A stretch of DNA of 35,643 nucleotides, from assembly GCA_949949035.1 (NCBI GenBank), contig CATLHJ010000010.1, forward strand, positions 1-35,643, read 5' to 3'. The notes below the pieces were generated by a model. The model was not told the origin of the DNA, made no database searches, and saw nothing but the letters and a program-made list of their open reading frames with translations. The position numbers were made by a program, and so were the translations under genes. This document shows, in pieces, positions 8,162 to 16,747 of this stretch; the first letter of the stretch is position 1; each line of letters begins with the position of its first letter. The DNA comes from an uncultured Clostridia bacterium (GTDB lineage: Bacteria; Bacillota; Clostridia; Christensenellales; UBA1242).

Positions 8162-9583
8162 TTACCTGCGTTTTTTGTCATAGCGTTTTGCCGAATTGGC
8201 GAGATATGGGGCAAAGGCTTTCAAATCCACCATAGGGTCATGGAAAATTGGCTTTTGTAAATATTCATAAAAATCACGATCCAAGTATTTATGATCAATG
8301 ATCAGGCACTGCCGTGCGTAGGTCGCGGCATCAAAAGTATCCCAGTTGTTTAAGTGCAAGAAATAAATACCATCAGCATGAAACTGCTTGCCCAATTCAA
8401 TAAATTCGGCCATTTCCCGATAATTAGTGCGTTGTACTACAAAATTTAATTGCAACTGATTTATTTTCCCCGCTTGCCGTAAGTCGGAAATAAATTGTAA
8501 ATTTTGTAACACTTTTGCGAAATCTCCCCCACGCAACTTTTGATAAGTAGTTGACGTAGCCGCGTCTAAGGAAATTTCCGCGTGTACCGTCTTGAACCGA
8601 TCGGCCAATAATGCCCAATTATCGCGGTTAAACAAAATACCATTAGATAAGATATGAATTTCATTAGTCTGGATTTGCGGCAAAAGGTCACGATAGTTTT
8701 TGCTAAAAAAAACTTCCCCCTGTCCCGCCACAGTAACCGAACGTGGTTTTTTCAACCAACCGTCAGCAATTAATTTTTGCGACATTTCGGCAATTACGTT
8801 TTGTTCATAAACGTCAGCCTGGTAGTAATGTTTACGACAACTGGGACACCGTAAATTGCAGGAACGATCCGTAGCAATGATTACTTCCGTAGGATATTCC
8901 GGCGTCAGCATGTTTTTCAAAGTTGAGTCAACCTGTGGCACATATTTTGCGTTCAAGCATAATTGCCGATTACACAAACAAAATGAACGATTTAACGACG
9001 ACAATTTAACAATTCTTGCCCGCGGACTGTGTAAAATTTTTTGCGGGTTATCCTGTTTTAAGTTACCGAACGGTTCCACCCAGCCCGAAGCACAACCGCA
9101 GACATCACCATTATAAAAGATGTGGCAGACATTTTCTATCTTGTTACATTCAATATTAAGGGGTGGACTATACAAAACTTTCAAAAAAAGTTCCGACAAA
9201 CGTAAATCCTTTGATGGTATATGGTTTATCAGCCATTGGTTGCGCAAAACATGCTTTTGCCGCCAGTAATTGAGTAATTTTACTGCCAGTCGTTTCAACA
9301 AGCGTCGCGGCCGTTGAGAAATAATAACCTTTCGTCCCGCATTAGGACGGTCGAGCAAACGGCAAACATCGTCCAAATAGATTACTTTTAACGTTTTAGT
9401 TTTTATTTTTACCAAGTTTTTACTTTTACGTTTGAACGTACAGACCACGATTTTATAATCACGATATTGGGCAACATTTGTTGAAGTTAATTGTTCCACC
9501 ATCGCGTAATTTTGCCAGTCCATCACGTACGCCACCTGCGGGCAAATACGTTTATCGCCGACCAGCAAAATTTTTTCGTTCAT
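8162..9583 (-). CDS. Radical SAM protein, array copy 5
   Basis: 473 residues from the second of two ATGs. The N-terminal domain (ILLVGDKRICPQVAYVMDW) is nearly identical to that of copies 2-4, while the middle is more diverged: CNKIENVC, GDVCGCASGW, FGNL, FCLCNRQLC. The radical SAM motif is CNLRCPSC, followed by AGQGEVFFS and ILSNGILFN (Ile where others have Thr). The tail is KRYDKKRR. The conserved N-terminus with variable middle parts suggests a shared partner or cofactor site and differing substrates; this is inference. Confidence 0.92.
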   Translation of the reverse strand: MNEKILLVGDKRICPQVAYVMDWQNYAMVEQLTSTNVAQYRDYKIVVCTFKRKSKNLVKIKTKTLKVIYLDDVCRLLDRPNAGRKVIISQRPRRLLKRLAVKLLNYWRQKHVLRNQWLINHIPSKDLRLSELFLKVLYSPPLNIECNKIENVCHIFYNGDVCGCASGWVEPFGNLKQDNPQKILHSPRARIVKLSSLNRSFCLCNRQLCLNAKYVPQVDSTLKNMLTPEYPTEVIIATDRSCNLRCPSCRKHYYQADVYEQNVIAEMSQKLIADGWLKKPRSVTVAGQGEVFFSKNYRDLLPQIQTNEIHILSNGILFNRDNWALLADRFKTVHAEISLDAATSTTYQKLRGGDFAKVLQNLQFISDLRQAGKINQLQLNFVVQRTNYREMAEFIELGKQFHADGIYFLHLNNWDTFDAATYARQCLIIDHKYLDRDFYEYLQKPIFHDPMVDLKAFAPYLANSAKRYDKKRR

Positions 9584-9589
9584 CATGGT

Positions 9590-9595
9590 AGTATA
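9590..9595 (-). promoter_or_regulatory. -10 box of radical SAM copy 5
   Basis: TATACT on the minus strand, 6 nt before the ATG at 9583 and 3 nt after the stop of copy 6. The spacer is identical to that before copy 2. Confidence 0.45.
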
Positions 9596-9598
9596 ACT

Positions 9599-11005
9599 TT
9601 ACTTGTGCCTTTTGTCATAGCGTTTTGCCGAGTTGGTAAGATATGATTGAAACGACGTTAGGTCGACAATGGGGTCATTAAAAAGCGGGTCTTTTAATAC
9701 TGCGTACAATTCCGGTGCCAAATATTTATTTTTTACGACCATGCGGTTGCGAACATAATCCTTTCGCTTAAACGTGCCCCAGTTTTCTAACTGCTTAAAC
9801 CACACGTGATCAACATGCAAATCTTTACCCCACTGGACAAAAGCGGGCATGTCGCGATAATTAGCACGTTGCACCACAAAGTTAATTTCCAAGAAGTTAA
9901 TTTTCCCGGCTTGCCGTAATTCACTTAACATTGCCAAATTCTGTTGTAACTGCTTAAAGTCACCACCACGCACCCGCCGGTAAGTTTCTGGAGTCGCAGC
10001 ATCTACCGAAATAGAAACGTCAATCTGTTCGTATTGGTCTTTAATTAAATCCCAATTCGCTTGGTTAAACAAGGTGCCATTGGACAAAATAAAAATCTGT
10101 TTACGTTTGAAAGCGGTCGTGATTAGACGGCGGTAGTTCGGACTGTAAAATACTTCCCCCATACTGGCCAAAGTAATTGAACCCGCTTTATCCAACCAGC
10201 CGGCGTCCAATAATTGCGTCACCATGTGTTCAATATCGCTACGAGCATCGGGATTACCGGTGTTTAAGGTGCGCCGGCAACTGGGACAATGTAAATTGCA
10301 GGTTTCATCTAACGCCAATTCGATGACTACGGGATGGTCTTGGGGGGGCAAGTCTTTGAAGCGCGGTGCGATGTTGCGGTTGGCAAATTCACACTTATGC
10401 ACATTACACAGACAATAAGAGCGGTTAAGTGACGACAACTTGATAATGCGCGCACGTGCGTCATTGTAAACCACGTCGGGCTTTTGAATTTTAATATTAC
10501 CGAACGGCAGCAGCAATCCGGTAATGCACCCTGTCATGGAGCCATCGGGGTTGACCCGACACACCCGCCCCACGCGGTCACAGACAATGTCGGTAGGCGG
10601 GCTGAACAACACCCGCAATAGCAATTCTGACGGACGCAAATAACGCGCCGGTACTTTGTGCAACCAAAATTGACGACGAATCATACCGTGATACCACCAG
10701 CGTAAAGTTTTTAATAATACTTTTTTGGGGAGCACTTTAACGGGGTCAGTTGCGTAATTATTCCTCGCATAGGTTGCATCTAATTCTCGACCGAGATCAT
10801 CTAGGTATTTAAGGTTAAGCCCCTTGGTGGCTACCTTAACCAAGGTTTTACTTTTACGTTTAAGCGCACAGACCACAATTTGACAATCTTGATACTTGGC
10901 GACTTCGGCTAGACACTTCGCTGTGGCGTAATCTGGCCAATCCATCACGTACGCCACCTGCGAACAGATGTGCGACTCACCGACCAACAAAATCTTTTGC
11001 TTCAT
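9599..11005 (-). CDS. Radical SAM protein, array copy 6 (first in the array)
   Basis: 468 residues from the ATG at 11005; a GTG one codon upstream is less likely given the 6-nt distance to TATAAT. It has the same architecture: ILLVGESHICSQVAYVMDW, basic linker, SPASM-like cluster (Cys-x17-Cys in GSMTGC, FGN, YCLCNVHKC), CNLHCPSC, ASMGEVFYS, ILSNGTLFN, KRYDKRHK. It shows one Cys where most other copies have CC after the Gly. It is the promoter-proximal copy and has the best -10 box. The 28-nt gap to the coiled-coil gene upstream allows co-transcription. Confidence 0.92.
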   Translation of the reverse strand: MKQKILLVGESHICSQVAYVMDWPDYATAKCLAEVAKYQDCQIVVCALKRKSKTLVKVATKGLNLKYLDDLGRELDATYARNNYATDPVKVLPKKVLLKTLRWWYHGMIRRQFWLHKVPARYLRPSELLLRVLFSPPTDIVCDRVGRVCRVNPDGSMTGCITGLLLPFGNIKIQKPDVVYNDARARIIKLSSLNRSYCLCNVHKCEFANRNIAPRFKDLPPQDHPVVIELALDETCNLHCPSCRRTLNTGNPDARSDIEHMVTQLLDAGWLDKAGSITLASMGEVFYSPNYRRLITTAFKRKQIFILSNGTLFNQANWDLIKDQYEQIDVSISVDAATPETYRRVRGGDFKQLQQNLAMLSELRQAGKINFLEINFVVQRANYRDMPAFVQWGKDLHVDHVWFKQLENWGTFKRKDYVRNRMVVKNKYLAPELYAVLKDPLFNDPIVDLTSFQSYLTNSAKRYDKRHK

Positions 11006-11011
11006 CACTTG

Positions 11012-11017
11012 ATTATA
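11012..11017 (-). promoter_or_regulatory. -10 box of radical SAM copy 6
   Basis: A perfect TATAAT on the minus strand, 6 nt before the ATG at 11005, with no Shine-Dalgarno. It is the strongest promoter candidate of the array. Confidence 0.5.
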
Positions 11018-11036
11018 AGGTGCTTTGTTGGTTTTG

Positions 11037-11702
11037 TCATTTGGTTAATTCGGACGGTACCGTTATCGCTACTGCTTGTTGCAAAACAACGCTTTGCAAT
11101 TTCTTGTTTTTGACCGGTTGCTTCGCCGCTTTTAATTGGGCCAATTCTTTTTGTAAAGCGGTAATTTTGGCTTGAACTTCCTTTTGGTGTTGTTCATTCA
11201 AAGCGATGTGTTCGGCCGTTCGCTTAATGCGGTTACTATAAAAAGTACGTTTTTTTATAAAATTTTGGTGGGCGTAAACTTTTAACCCGTTTTTGGTTAC
11301 AATGTGGCGATGGCTTTTTCCGTTAGGGATAGCGTCCGCATAAGCACGGGTCGTAACGATGTTCCATTCGTGGAGTTTTTGCCTTTGTTGCATTTCGGTT
11401 AACACATCTTGATAGTAATCAAGACACAACTGAACGAATTCGTCTTCGGCGTCAAGGGCTTGAAAATCAGCACGAAATTCTTCCATATCTTCGTCATTGC
11501 CACAGCCCGACGGCTCTCCATCAGCGAACTCGGTTAAACAATCATAATCGTCGTCGTCGCCCTTAAAATCACTGTCGGTATCGTTTATTGCTTCCGCCAT
11601 ACCCATATTGGTACGGAAAGATAAACGAAATAAGCCTTTCAAATATTGCAAGCGTTCCTCGCGTTCCTCGTTAGTTAGCTTTGACTTTGGTGTTGCGTCC
11701 AT
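11037..11702 (-). CDS. Hypothetical protein with acidic centre and C-terminal coiled coil
   Basis: 221 residues, not recognised. The N-terminal third is charged and helical (EEREERLQYLKGLFRL), the centre has an Asp-rich stretch (GDDDDYD) and a short Gly/Asn/Asp loop, and residues about 165-200 form a Lys/Glu/Gln coiled coil (HQKEVQAKITALQKELAQLKAAK). There is no signal peptide or membrane segment, so it is probably cytoplasmic. It lies 28-31 nt upstream of copy 6 on the same strand and may be co-transcribed, but nothing in its sequence ties it to radical SAM chemistry. A TATGCT 5 nt before the ATG is a weak leaderless-type -10. It ends with TGA. Confidence 0.7.
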   Translation of the reverse strand: MDATPKSKLTNEEREERLQYLKGLFRLSFRTNMGMAEAINDTDSDFKGDDDDYDCLTEFADGEPSGCGNDEDMEEFRADFQALDAEDEFVQLCLDYYQDVLTEMQQRQKLHEWNIVTTRAYADAIPNGKSHRHIVTKNGLKVYAHQNFIKKRTFYSNRIKRTAEHIALNEQHQKEVQAKITALQKELAQLKAAKQPVKNKKLQSVVLQQAVAITVPSELTK

Positions 11703-11758
11703 AGTTCAGCATACAACAAACGCTACACAAAGACAATACCCTACGACCAAATAATTAC

Positions 11759-11920
11759 TTAATTTTTACCGGTTAAAGGGTATTGAAAATAAACGACTCC
11801 GGCGTTGGGGAAATGCACCTTTTCCAAATCGGCACTGGCGGGCATACCGTTAAAATAAATGTGGGTGGCTTTGCCAATGCCACCGTGAGCAACCACCAAG
11901 CACCACTTGTACGATAACTC
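11759..11920 (-). pseudogene. C-terminal remnant of a histidine phosphatase family protein
   Basis: On the minus strand a frame closed upstream by TAA (11923-11921) reads LVVAHGGIGKATHIYFNG, then MPASADLEKVHFPNAGVV and a stop. This is the typical C-terminal third of the phosphoglycerate mutase-like histidine phosphatase family, with the second catalytic His in VAHGG. The N-terminal part, including the RHG motif, is missing. The other frame across this stretch belongs to the neighbouring remnant and breaks here, so two unrelated gene fragments are joined at about 11,900. Confidence 0.6.
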
Positions 11921-12183
11921 TTAGCCATTTGTTCCCAATATTCTGCAGGTTTAGATAACTTCAATTTTTCTAAATCATTTAATTCCCTTTCTTTTTGATT
12001 TTTATAAGTTGAGAAGCTATTTTTTTGCTCTTTTAATTCATCTTCGGTTTTAGTTTTAATATCTAAAATTTCTTTTTCTTGACTTCTGAATAAGTCATTT
12101 GCATGAACGAGTAAATTATTTAATTATTCTTCTGTTCTTTTAAACGCCTCTTGATATGAAAGACCGTATTGCAATACTAAACC
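11916..12183 (-). pseudogene. Coiled-coil gene remnant, possibly DUF6161-like
   Basis: The minus strand encodes a Lys/Glu-rich coiled coil (QEKEILDIKTKTEDELKEQK...) ending in LSKPAEYWEQMAKSY, which resembles the segment before the membrane part of DUF6161-like proteins. An in-frame TAA interrupts the upstream part (KRTEE then stop), there is no start, and the 3' end runs into the phosphatase remnant. It begins directly after the stop codon of the BspA-like gene. It is a decayed fragment; the family call is tentative. Confidence 0.45.
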
Positions 12184-13557
12184 TTACTCTTTCCACCAAT
12201 CATGCCCCACATGGTAGCTAATTAAGTATTCTGCGTTTTTAGCTGTATCAGTCGTATCAATTAGGTTAGGGGTATAAGATACTGACACATGCCAACCAGT
12301 AGGATCAGCAAACGTTACATTAGTCAAGCGACTACAACCAGCGAACGCACCCGTACCAATGCTGGTCACACTTCGGGGAATCGTAACCTTCGTCAAACGA
12401 CTGCAATTAGCAAACGCATACTCGCCGATACTGGTAACGCCGTTACCAAGCGTAATGCTGGTCAAGCTACTGCAATCATAAAACGAACGTTCACCAATAC
12501 TTGTCACGCTGTCGGGTATCTCTATACTTGTCAGACTACTGCGACCAAAAAACGCCGCTCGTTCTATTGCGGTAGTTTTATAATCTAGTGTTATTGCTGT
12601 TGATGAACCTACATACCTTACAGCAAGATAATCATTTGCGTTAACGTAATAGACTACACCATTATTTGCTGTCACCAGGTTACTGGCTTCACTAAGTGAG
12701 GTATGAATTACTTTAGCATAGTAACCGACGCGACCATTATCAGTTGAGCCAACAGCAATTGATAAATTAGATAAATCATAAACTTCAATTAAATAATTAC
12801 ACCCAGTGAATGCCTCATCGGCAATGCTGGTCACACTATCAGGAATCGTAATACTTGTTAAACTACTGCAATTGCGAAATGCATAGGCGCCAATACTGGT
12901 CACACTATCGGGGATCGTAATACTCGTTAAGCTACTGCAATCAGAAAATGCATAGACACCAATACTAGTCACACTATCGGGCATTTTAATGCTTGTTAAG
13001 CCAGTGCACCCAGAAAACACAGACCTACCGATACTAGTAACAGTATCGGGGAGCGTTATACTCGTCAAGCCGCTACAATCCAAGAACGCAAGGTCGGCTA
13101 TATAACTTACCACGTCAGGGATAATAATTTCGGTAATGGTGCTATCTTTAAGCCCCGTAACAGTTATCTTGCCATCAGTATCGGTGGTGAAGTTGAACGG
13201 CGATAAGGTCGTCAGTATCCACTTCGCGTATAAAGTAATATTTCCCGTACGGTTAATGTCCAATTCAGCAATTGGGTCGCCAGTATAATTAGCGTTGGTG
13301 TACCAACCAGCAAAGGTGTACCCATCGCGAGTTGGGGCACTTAAAGTGATTGTTGTCGCCGATTGCGTATAAGCTGTCGGGTTACTAGACGAGTTTGTAC
13401 CGCCACCTAATTCATAGTTAATTATGTAGGTCTCGACAACCGGCTGGTTAACGTGGTCAAAACTGCAAGCCGTCAAGCAACACCCCGAGCAGGCAACAAC
13501 TACTGCTAAAGCCGAAGTTTTTAACCAATTACCTTTATGCTTGGATGATTTTTTCAT
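12184..13557 (-). CDS. BspA-like leucine-rich-repeat lipoprotein with InlB-type repeat
   Basis: 457 residues from an ATG preceded by AAAGGAGT. The N-terminus is a lipoprotein signal peptide with lipobox LTAC (residues about 24-28), so it should be anchored on the outer face of the membrane. Next comes one Listeria-Bacteroides (InlB B) repeat (INYELGGG to GYTFAGWYTN and LYAKW), then about ten BspA-type leucine-rich repeats of about 23 residues with the pattern ITIPDSVTSIG-AF-CSSLTS, interrupted once by a non-repeat insert (about 245-300). Such proteins serve adhesion or glycan/protein binding in gut and oral bacteria. There is no sortase motif. It is downstream of IMPase on the same strand but has its own leader. 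Confidence 0.9.
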   Translation of the reverse strand: MKKSSKHKGNWLKTSALAVVVACSGCCLTACSFDHVNQPVVETYIINYELGGGTNSSSNPTAYTQSATTITLSAPTRDGYTFAGWYTNANYTGDPIAELDINRTGNITLYAKWILTTLSPFNFTTDTDGKITVTGLKDSTITEIIIPDVVSYIADLAFLDCSGLTSITLPDTVTSIGRSVFSGCTGLTSIKMPDSVTSIGVYAFSDCSSLTSITIPDSVTSIGAYAFRNCSSLTSITIPDSVTSIADEAFTGCNYLIEVYDLSNLSIAVGSTDNGRVGYYAKVIHTSLSEASNLVTANNGVVYYVNANDYLAVRYVGSSTAITLDYKTTAIERAAFFGRSSLTSIEIPDSVTSIGERSFYDCSSLTSITLGNGVTSIGEYAFANCSRLTKVTIPRSVTSIGTGAFAGCSRLTNVTFADPTGWHVSVSYTPNLIDTTDTAKNAEYLISYHVGHDWWKE

Positions 13558-13576
13558 ACTCAAGAGACTCCTTTTA

Positions 13577-13606
13577 GATAAACAATCCGCAAAAAATTTG
13601 TTTATC
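13577..13606. repeat. 9-bp perfect inverted repeat in the BspA-like leader
   Basis: GATAAACAA (13577-13585) and TTGTTTATC (13598-13606) are separated by 12 bases. They lie about 5 nt upstream of the Shine-Dalgarno of the gene starting at 13557, so this could be an operator or an mRNA hairpin. There is no T run, so it is not a terminator. Confidence 0.6.
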
Positions 13607-13703
13607 GTATACAATTTAGTATAAGCTAAATACACCAAATTAAGCAAACATTATTCGTGGCGCGACTTTAATTTTTGCAACTCAATCATTCAATCATTTG
13701 AAA

Positions 13704-14477
13704 TCAAAGAATTGCTTTCAAGATCTCATCATGAATTTTGCCATTACTGATTAGCATGGTGTCTTTTTCCGTTTGGGGGTTACCTTGTAAATTGGTAATT
13801 TTACCACCTGCTTCTGCGACGATTAATTTACCAGCACAAGAACTTAAGCCAATACTAGGTTTGACATTAAGCATGGCGTCAGTTTTACCACTGGCAAGCC
13901 AAGCCAATTCTGTCGTCGAACAAACAATCAATCTCAGTCCTCTAACCTTCGCAGCAAGTTTCTTAACAACAGCCAGAACATCATCAATATGTTTTTGTTC
14001 ATAATGAGAAGTTAAGCAATACGAAACTATACATTCATTAAAGTTTTGACGCGAAGATACTTGTAATTTTTCTTGATTTTTGAAAGCACACTGTCCCTTG
14101 ATGGCATGATAAATATCACGGTTTTCCCAATCAAAGATTACACCTAATATAGTTTCTTTGTTTTTTCTCAATGCAATACTCGTTCCATACAAAGGAATAC
14201 CGGCGGCAAAATTAATTGTTCCGTCAATAGGATCAATCAACCAATCATACTCACTAACATTATTACTTTGTCCGTACTCTTCTCCATAAAAAGAATGCGT
14301 TGGAAAAAGTTTGGCAAGATTATCAACGATTTCACGTTCCATCGCCTTGTCAACCGAAGTAACAATATCGTTTAGTTCCTTGTTTTCAATCAAATTTTGT
14401 TTAATTTTACGTGCATTTTTGTAAGCCTTTTTAGCAATCTTAACAACAAACTTGTAAACAGAGTTCAAATTAATCAT
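13704..14477 (-). CDS. Inositol-monophosphatase family protein, one metal ligand replaced
   Basis: 257 residues. Family motifs are clear: GEEYG (metal-binding Glu), WLIDPIDGTINF (metal-binding Asp residues), then TELAWLASGKTDAML and AGKLIVAEAGGKITNLQG. This family hydrolyses small phosphate monoesters with Mg2+. In the last motif the usual W-D-x-A-A-G reads GLSSCAG, so the conserved Asp is replaced by Ser, which suggests altered or lost activity. The start ATG overlaps the TGA of the upstream serine recombinase (ATGA, 4 bases), so translation is coupled to it, an unusual partnership. It may be cargo captured behind the recombinase. The substrate cannot be predicted. Confidence 0.88.
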   Translation of the reverse strand: MINLNSVYKFVVKIAKKAYKNARKIKQNLIENKELNDIVTSVDKAMEREIVDNLAKLFPTHSFYGEEYGQSNNVSEYDWLIDPIDGTINFAAGIPLYGTSIALRKNKETILGVIFDWENRDIYHAIKGQCAFKNQEKLQVSSRQNFNECIVSYCLTSHYEQKHIDDVLAVVKKLAAKVRGLRLIVCSTTELAWLASGKTDAMLNVKPSIGLSSCAGKLIVAEAGGKITNLQGNPQTEKDTMLISNGKIHDEILKAIL

Positions 14478-16198
14478 TTTATGCTTACCCCATTAATAAA
14501 TTTTGGGACGCTAACCCCCTTCTCCTGTGCCAACAATGTATTATCATTTTCGCCACAGAGCAACCGATTATTTTTTACTACCAAATCGTCCGTTATTTCT
14601 AAATTAAAGTTTCTACTATATTCGTTAGGAAGCGCATTAATATAAATTTCGATATGATTTTGATAAACAACTACTTTATTTAAGAAAGATTGCAGAATTA
14701 TTTTTCGAGCACTAAATTCCGCAGTATTGTCTAACAACATCGCACTAACCTGATTTATTTGTTGTTGTAATTTATTTTTATCGACCTGTAGGCTACCCAA
14801 TTTTTTTTGTTCGTTTTGTAACTTAAGTGTTAGGTCGTTCTTTTCATTTTCTAAAATCTGCAAACGGTCACTTAGAGCATCGCTATAATGTCCTGCCGCG
14901 ATGACGCCAACAATGTTTTGGATTTGAGTATTAGTTGACTCAATTCTGGCTTCTAAATGGTCCATATGTTGTTGGTCTTTATGTTCACGAAGAAATTGGT
15001 TATACTCATCAAAAATTTTATCAACGAGATGTGGATCAGATAATAATTCGACCACTTTATCCACCACAATTTTTTCTATCTTATCACGGCGGATTGAAGT
15101 ATTATGGCAGTAATCGTTTTTTAGTTCCCCGCGAATATACTTCCCATTGTTGGTACATTTATAATAAATGTAGTCAACACCACCCTTGGTTTTCTTCCAA
15201 CCATGATATGGTTTGCCACATTCCCCACAAATAATTTTGCCACTAAGTAAATATTCTTCGGTTACATTACTGGGGCTACGGTGAACCCGTTGTTGTAAAA
15301 TACATTGCACCTTGTCAAAGGTTTCCCTACTGACAATTTGTGGTAGTCCTCCATCGATACGTATAACATCTCGTTTATCGTTTTCCACCCAGACATATTT
15401 ACCAGAACGGCTCAATGTTTTTTTCTTTTGGTTAAAGATATATGTTCCCGTATATCTTTCATTGCGTAAAATGTAGTCAATCAAAGTTCCCCTTTTGAAT
15501 GGTCGTCCTTTAGCATCAGTGTATCCTAATTCGTTCAAATGATGCATTATTTCAAAACGGGTCTTCCCTTGTAAAGTTAAATTGAACATTAGTTGGACTG
15601 CTTCCGCCTGAGTGGGCTCAATCACCGTATTATGTAACACTGTACCTTTTTTACTATATACTGGCACACCATTTTCCATACGCGGAACGCGTTGATAGCC
15701 ATAAGGTGGCGTACTCCCATTACACCAACATTTATAAGCATTTTCTTTCAAACCTTTCATCGTTTCCCGAGCAAGATTTGACGAAAAATATTCTGCCATA
15801 CTTTCTAATACCGAAACCATAATCTTGCTTTCAACCGAATCATCAATATGCTCTAAAACAGAGATTAGTTTGGCACCATTTTTTAATAACTCATATCGGG
15901 AACTGATACTGACTTGCGTATTGCGTGCGAAACGATCAAGCTTATGAACGATCACTTTATTAAAAAGTCCCTGACGGCTATCATTTATCATTTGCTGAAA
16001 ACTAGGACGATTGTCGGTTGTCCCCGAAATGCCTTCATCAACATACCAATGATTGATGGTCCAACCTTTACTATCGGCATATTCTTGTATTGCCCGCTTT
16101 TGGGCGTCAATACTCTCTTCACGCTGATTACTGCTACTAAAACGACAATAACCTACGGCGTAATCCTTGTTAATTATTTTTGTTCCCATATTCTGCAT
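14474..16198 (-). CDS. Large serine recombinase 1
   Basis: 574 residues. Resolvase domain about 12-155 with the catalytic serine region GYCRFSSSNQREES (Ser21 by family position) and KLDRFARN; recombinase domain about 180-300; zinc-ribbon CGECGKPYHG with later Cys (YKC, DYC); then a coiled coil about 415-480. This is the integrase type of Clostridia mobile elements, catalysing cut-and-paste between attP and attB. Its Shine-Dalgarno AAGGAG is only 3 nt from the ATG at 16198, so the ATG at 16189 (MGTKII) may be the used start. It overlaps a 44-codon gene upstream and the IMPase downstream. Confidence 0.93.
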   Translation of the reverse strand: MQNMGTKIINKDYAVGYCRFSSSNQREESIDAQKRAIQEYADSKGWTINHWYVDEGISGTTDNRPSFQQMINDSRQGLFNKVIVHKLDRFARNTQVSISSRYELLKNGAKLISVLEHIDDSVESKIMVSVLESMAEYFSSNLARETMKGLKENAYKCWCNGSTPPYGYQRVPRMENGVPVYSKKGTVLHNTVIEPTQAEAVQLMFNLTLQGKTRFEIMHHLNELGYTDAKGRPFKRGTLIDYILRNERYTGTYIFNQKKKTLSRSGKYVWVENDKRDVIRIDGGLPQIVSRETFDKVQCILQQRVHRSPSNVTEEYLLSGKIICGECGKPYHGWKKTKGGVDYIYYKCTNNGKYIRGELKNDYCHNTSIRRDKIEKIVVDKVVELLSDPHLVDKIFDEYNQFLREHKDQQHMDHLEARIESTNTQIQNIVGVIAAGHYSDALSDRLQILENEKNDLTLKLQNEQKKLGSLQVDKNKLQQQINQVSAMLLDNTAEFSARKIILQSFLNKVVVYQNHIEIYINALPNEYSRNFNLEITDDLVVKNNRLLCGENDNTLLAQEKGVSVPKFINGVSIK

Positions 16199-16304
16199 TT
16201 GCTCCTTTATCTTGATTTAAGTTAAACAATAATTCGTAGAATGGATATAAATTCGGCGGTTCGGGACTGTCAATCCATACTTGTTCATCGATGTCCTGTG
16301 TCAT
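16170..16304 (-). CDS. Small protein overlapping the start of recombinase 1
   Basis: A 44-residue frame starting MTQDIDEQVWIDSP and ending AEYGNKNN. It overlaps the first 29 bases of the recombinase gene in another frame. The sequence is acidic and Pro/Asn rich with one hydrophobic helix (YPFYELLFNLN). The second recombinase in this window is also preceded by a small gene (46 codons), though the two are not obviously similar. There is no strong Shine-Dalgarno before the ATG. It may be a translational coupling frame or an accessory protein. Confidence 0.4.
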   Translation of the reverse strand: MTQDIDEQVWIDSPEPPNLYPFYELLFNLNQDKGANAEYGNKNN

Positions 16305-16363
16305 CTTTTTGTTAACGATAATTTTAATTTGCTGTCACATTATTTTCCCCTTTTACTTTCAGA

Positions 16364-16388
16364 TTTTATAATTATTAAAATTAATTAT
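16364..16388. repeat. AT-rich repeat R1
   Basis: A 25-bp sequence shared with 21343-21367 (R3), containing the core ATTATTAAAATTAATT (16371-16386). The inverted core occurs at 16487-16502 and 22478-22493. Confidence 0.75.
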
Positions 16389-16485
16389 CCACCCCGCAAA
16401 GTTTAAAATATTACCCTTGCAGATGTTTTATATTACAGTCGAATTAAGCAAAGGCAACCCCGTTTAACCACACGCCATTTGACTA

Positions 16486-16502
16486 GAATTAATTTTAATA
16501 AT
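16486..16502. repeat. AT-rich repeat R2, inverted copy of the core
   Basis: GAATTAATTTTAATAAT, identical over 17 bp to R4 (22477-22493) and the reverse complement of the R1/R3 core over 16 bp. R1 and R2 enclose about 100 bp without any gene. Confidence 0.65.
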
Positions 16503-16532
16503 GTTAAAATCTGCAAGTCCTTTTTAAGCAAC

Positions 16533-16567
16533 AAAAAAAGACACCTACCTTTTACCGTAGTTGTCTT
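16533..16567 (-). terminator. Rho-independent terminator
   Basis: On the minus strand AAGACAACTAC pairs with GTAGGTGTCTT (one mismatch) around an 8-nt loop, followed by a run of seven T. It lies downstream of the 16748-21048 gene cluster and would end that transcript. Confidence 0.75.
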
Positions 16568-16747
16568 ACCTTACTTATAAACCGCGCATAATCCTTGCAA
16601 AATCGCGCTATATTAAACGAAATGCCCATCTGTTGATAAATCTATTGCCTAAGCGGATTTGCGGTTATATTTACACCGCCTTGATTACATTGCCAGTCTT
16701 TTAATTTTCTTTATATTTCTATGCCACATCAGCAGAAGAATAAATAA

